Of a DNA stretch of 22,157 bases, positions 19,711 to 22,157 are shown one piece after another. The stretch lies in IMG/VR virus record IMGVR_UViG_3300030118_001962, positions 1-22,157 of that record; one strand, 5' to 3'. A model generated the notes under the pieces. The model had not been told where the DNA came from and did no database searches. It saw only the letters and a list, made by a program, of their open reading frames with translations. This DNA is from a virus. The position numbers and the translations under genes are program-made. The first letter of the stretch is position 1, and each line of letters opens with the position of its first letter.

Positions 19711-20184
19711 ATGGATACTCACATTATTTCTGGTAAGGCTTACTGGGCAAGCGTTATTTCCCCTAATACAACTTACGAACCTGTATGGCAAGTTGATGTT
19801 TGTCTGGACGACGATAGTAAAAATCTGGTTGAAAGTCTTGGTCTTAATGTTCAAAACAAAGACGATGACAGAGGTGACTTTATTAAAATAAAACGTAAGG
19901 TGAACAAGCGTGATGGTTCACAACGTACTGCTCCTGTTGTTAAAGATTCCGAGAACAACAACTGGGATGACAGACTTATCGGAAATGGTAGTATGGTTAA
20001 CGTCAAGTTTTCTACTTACGATTGGGAATACAATAAGAAGAAAGGTGTAGCCACTGATCTTATTGCTATTCAGGTAGTTGACTTAGTTCCTTATGGTGGA
20101 AGTGGTTCAGAGTTTGAACCTGTTAAAGGTGGCTTTGTAGTTGGTGGTAGTGAGTCTGCTCAAGAACAAGAATCTCCTTTCTAG
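19711..20184 (+). CDS. Single-stranded DNA-binding protein-like (157 aa)
   Basis: The 157-residue protein begins MDTHIISGKAYWASVISPNT and has strand-rich sequences typical of an OB fold (YEPVWQVDVCLD, DDRGDFIKIKRKVNK, SMVNVKFSTYDWEY and a VATDLIAIQVVDLVPY). Its C-terminus ends Ser-Pro-Phe after an acidic, glycine-rich stretch that includes SESAQEQE. Acidic tails ending in Phe are the partner-binding signature of bacterial SSB and T7 gp2.5. The overall look is closer to phage gp2.5/DUF2815-type proteins than to bacterial SSB. It would coat single-stranded DNA at the fork and recruit the helicase and polymerase. It has its own promoter, fitting a need for large amounts. Confidence 0.7.
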   Translation: MDTHIISGKAYWASVISPNTTYEPVWQVDVCLDDDSKNLVESLGLNVQNKDDDRGDFIKIKRKVNKRDGSQRTAPVVKDSENNNWDDRLIGNGSMVNVKFSTYDWEYNKKKGVATDLIAIQVVDLVPYGGSGSEFEPVKGGFVVGGSESAQEQESPF

Positions 20185-20190
20185 AGTAGA

Positions 20191-20259
20191 CCACAATTAG
20201 GGGTTGCCTATCTGGGTGAATTGTGGCAACTGAGTTAGTAGCGCGGGAGGGAGACTAAC
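20191..20259 (+). promoter_or_regulatory. Structured RNA leader upstream of gmd (pseudoknot-capable, wcaG-like candidate)
   Basis: Between the SSB-like gene and gmd lie three sets of complementary segments. CCACAATT (20191-20198) pairs with AATTGTGG (20219-20226); GTTGCC (20203-20208) pairs with GGCAAC (20225-20230); GTTAGT (20234-20239) pairs with ACTAAC (20254-20259). The first two helices are interleaved (A1-B1-A2-B2), so they can form a pseudoknot or two alternative folds sharing GG at 20225-20226. The third is a separate hairpin with a G-rich loop. No T-run follows, so it is not a terminator. The wcaG RNA motif is known upstream of exopolysaccharide genes in cyanophages and marine metagenomes, and the position suits it. 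Identity is not proven by sequence inspection. Confidence 0.6.
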
Positions 20260-20277
20260 ACTTTCAAGGAAATATTT

Positions 20278-21375
20278 ATGTCAAAACGTGCGTTCATTAC
20301 AGGCATTACTGGACAAGATGGTTCTTACCTGGCTGAACTACTTTTATCAAAAAATTATCATGTGCATGGTTTAATTAGACGTAGTTCAACACCTAATACA
20401 AAAAACATAGAACATATTCTTAATAATCCTAATGTAACTATTCACTTAGGGGATATGACAGACAGCGCTAGTTTAAATAAAATAGTAAATAATATTAAAC
20501 CTAATGAAGTTTATAACTTGGCTGCACAAAGCCATGTTAAAGTATCTTTTGACACTCCTGTATGCACTGGAGATATTAACGCCATTGGTTCAATGCGTTT
20601 GCTTGAGGCGTGTAGAAATATAAAGGATTGTCCTATACCCAAATTTTATCAAGCATCTTCTAGTGAATTGTTTGGCAAGATACAAGAACCAATTCAAAAT
20701 GAAACAACTCCTATGTATCCTCGTTCACCATATGGGGTAGCAAAATACTACGCATACTGGGCGGTGAAAAATTATCGTGAAGCATACAATATGTTTGCTT
20801 GTAATGGAATATTATTTAACCATGAAAGTCCAAGGCGAGGAGAGGAGTTTGTTACCAGAAAAGTAACTAAGTATGTGGCTAATTGGGATATAATTTCTGA
20901 GCCGCTTGAGTTAGGAAATCTTTCCAGCTTGAGAGATTGGGGACATGCTAAAGACTATGTTAATGGAATGTGGCTTATGCTACAAGCATCTAAACCAGAT
21001 GACTATGTTCTTTCAACAGGAGAAAAACATAGTGTTAAAGAATTAGTAGAACTTTGTTTTAAAATTAGACACAACAAAACTATACTATGGGAAGGTGAAG
21101 GTATAGAACAAAAAGGATATATTAATTATTTTACAACTAAGGCTAACGAAAAAATGAAAAGGCGACTGGTTGTCGTAGTTAATCCTGACTTTTACAGACC
21201 CTCTGAGGTAGACGTTTTATGTGGTAATTCTGCTAAAGCTGAAAAAGAATTAAATTGGAAACGTGAATATACTTTTGACAGGTTGATAAAAGAAATGTTA
21301 TTGTCTGATCAACCAGAAAAATATTGGTATAAAAATGGAGGTGAATTACCTGATGGTTACTACACAGTATCATAA
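20278..21375 (+). CDS. gmd: GDP-mannose 4,6-dehydratase
   Basis: The 365-residue enzyme converts GDP-mannose to GDP-4-keto-6-deoxy-mannose, using bound NADP. It is a short-chain dehydrogenase/reductase: the nucleotide-binding motif is GITGQDGSYLAE (G9, G12, G15) and RRSSTPNT fits the GMD NADP-binding region. Catalytic residues appear at SSSELFG (S128, E130) and YPRSPYGVAK (Y152, K156). GMD-specific stretches follow: LFNHESPRRGEEFVTRK, LRDWGHAKDYV and FYRPSEVDVLCG near the C-terminus. Length and order fit bacterial GMD. AAGGA lies 7 nt before the ATG. The product feeds GDP-fucose, GDP-rhamnose, GDP-perosamine or GDP-colitose pathways; the next gene points to the last. The gene overlaps that neighbour by 23 nt. 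Confidence 0.95.
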   Translation: MSKRAFITGITGQDGSYLAELLLSKNYHVHGLIRRSSTPNTKNIEHILNNPNVTIHLGDMTDSASLNKIVNNIKPNEVYNLAAQSHVKVSFDTPVCTGDINAIGSMRLLEACRNIKDCPIPKFYQASSSELFGKIQEPIQNETTPMYPRSPYGVAKYYAYWAVKNYREAYNMFACNGILFNHESPRRGEEFVTRKVTKYVANWDIISEPLELGNLSSLRDWGHAKDYVNGMWLMLQASKPDDYVLSTGEKHSVKELVELCFKIRHNKTILWEGEGIEQKGYINYFTTKANEKMKRRLVVVVNPDFYRPSEVDVLCGNSAKAEKELNWKREYTFDRLIKEMLLSDQPEKYWYKNGGELPDGYYTVS

Positions 21376-22157
21376 AATTAACTGGCCTTTAGCCCATGAT
21401 ACATGGGACAACAAGGAGCGAGATGCAATGCATGAGGTTATCGCTTCTGGTAAGTTTACCTTTGGAGAAAAAGTAAAAAAGTTTGAAGATGAGTTTTGTG
21501 ATCACTTTGGATTTCCATATGCTGTTCAAGTCAATAGTGGTGGTAGTGCTAATCTATTAATGGTGGCGGCTGCTGTTGAAAGAGGATGGATATCTAAAGG
21601 AGATAAAGTTATTGTACCTGCTATTGGCTGGAGTACATCTTACTTTCCATTTATTCAGTATGGTATTGATTTAATTTTTGTAGACGTTGATAAAGATACA
21701 TGGAATATTGATGTCAGTCAAATTGAGGATAATATTAAAGAGGACGTAAGAGGCGTTCTTGCTATTAATATTTTAGGCAATCCTTGTAACTACGAAGTAA
21801 TTAATTCTATCTGTAATAACTATGACTTGGTATTGTTTGAAGATAACTGCGAGTCTATGGGAGCAAAGCAAGGAGATACTAATTGTGGGGGATTTGGTGA
21901 CATAGGCACGTTCAGTACATTTTTTAGCCACCATATACAAACAATGGAAGGCGGTATGGTCGTTTGTAATGATCCTGAAACATACAATGTTTTGCTAAGT
22001 TTAAGATCACATGGCTGGACAAGAGGCACAAAATACTTTAAGGATAATCCTTTTGAGTTTGTCACTTTAGGATACAATGTGCGACCAGGAGAGTTGAATG
22101 GTGCGTTAGGTTCTGTCCAGCTAAAAAAGCTGGAGAATATGAACAATCAAAGAATTA
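21353..22157 (+). CDS. DegT-fold sugar 3-dehydratase, ColD-like (C-terminus cut by window edge)
   Basis: The ATG at 21353 overlaps gmd by 23 nt, and GGAGG lies 11 nt upstream; 268 residues are present before the edge. The beginning is a DegT/DnrJ/EryC1/StrS fold: WPLAHDTWDNKERDAMHEVI, ASGKFTFGEKVKKFEDEF and VNSGGSANLL, then VIVPAIGWSTSYFP and LFEDNCESMGAKQG, whose Asp should contact the cofactor ring nitrogen. At the position of the Schiff-base lysine the sequence is FFSHHIQTMEGGM, with H193 replacing lysine. This His is the hallmark of PMP-dependent 3-dehydratases (ColD, RfbH/E1), which remove the C3 hydroxyl of a 4-keto sugar. Since gmd makes the ColD substrate, GDP-4-keto-6-deoxymannose, ColD is the favoured call. 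An ordinary aminotransferase such as perosamine synthase is less likely. Confidence 0.82.
   Translation, partial: MVTTQYHKINWPLAHDTWDNKERDAMHEVIASGKFTFGEKVKKFEDEFCDHFGFPYAVQVNSGGSANLLMVAAAVERGWISKGDKVIVPAIGWSTSYFPFIQYGIDLIFVDVDKDTWNIDVSQIEDNIKEDVRGVLAINILGNPCNYEVINSICNNYDLVLFEDNCESMGAKQGDTNCGGFGDIGTFSTFFSHHIQTMEGGMVVCNDPETYNVLLSLRSHGWTRGTKYFKDNPFEFVTLGYNVRPGELNGALGSVQLKKLENMNNQRI

Noticed and set aside
20191-20259. tRNA or ordinary terminator in the gmd leader
   Set aside because: No T-loop consensus, no cloverleaf order and no T-run after the hairpins; a structured leader fits better.
21820-22146. Minus-strand frame of 108 codons at the right edge
   Set aside because: It is antisense to the DegT-fold gene, whose motifs are unbroken on the plus strand.

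Overview
The window is part of an AT-rich, tailed double-stranded DNA phage genome (Caudoviricetes), most likely from a marine bacteriophage. The evidence is a large terminase and a long portal gene on the minus strand, plus a dense rightward block of tiny unknown genes leading into a phage replication module: ThyX, T7 gp4-type primase-helicase, T7-type DNA polymerase, a nuclease candidate and an SSB-like protein. The portal and terminase style and the ThyX/primase-helicase/PolA/nuclease order recall marine podoviruses of the SIO1/VpV262 type. That affiliation is an inference. No RNA polymerase gene, integrase, tRNA or CRISPR array is visible. Recognisable sigma70-like promoters suggest that host RNA polymerase reads the genome. 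Layout: 1-5330 is a leftward packaging/head operon. From the right it reads Cys-rich peptide, small unknown, zinc-ribbon peptide, terminase large subunit, methyltransferase-domain protein, portal (cut by the window edge). A divergent control region (about 5331-5617) has one promoter in each direction and a 16-bp palindrome between them. Next come two small rightward genes, a terminator, a 430-bp non-coding region rich in inverted and direct repeats, a monocistronic 49-aa gene, and a second control region with a 28-bp tandem repeat. From 6807 to 13681 about 25 small, tightly packed, often overlapping rightward genes make an early-type accessory block. Recognisable members are a cysteine-rich DUF7227-like protein, a DnaJ-type zinc-motif protein, a staphylococcal-nuclease-like enzyme, several single-span membrane peptides, a lipoprotein and a DUF932-like protein. 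The block ends at a strong hairpin terminator (13688-13729). A nucleotide and replication block follows (13758-20184): three helical small proteins, ThyX, two small proteins, a repeat-bearing promoter region, primase-helicase, DNA polymerase, a PD-(D/E)XK-like nuclease and an SSB-like protein with its own promoter and operator-like palindrome. The right edge (20185-22157) is the most interesting part. A structured RNA leader with interleaved, pseudoknot-compatible helices precedes gmd (GDP-mannose 4,6-dehydratase). gmd overlaps a truncated DegT-fold gene in which the PLP-anchoring lysine is replaced by histidine, as in the 3-dehydratases ColD and RfbH/E1. Together they suggest that the phage makes GDP-4-keto-3,6-dideoxymannose, the GDP-colitose route, probably to alter host surface glycans or its own. 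Transcription is inferred to run outward from the 5.4-kb control region: late genes to the left, early and replication genes to the right.
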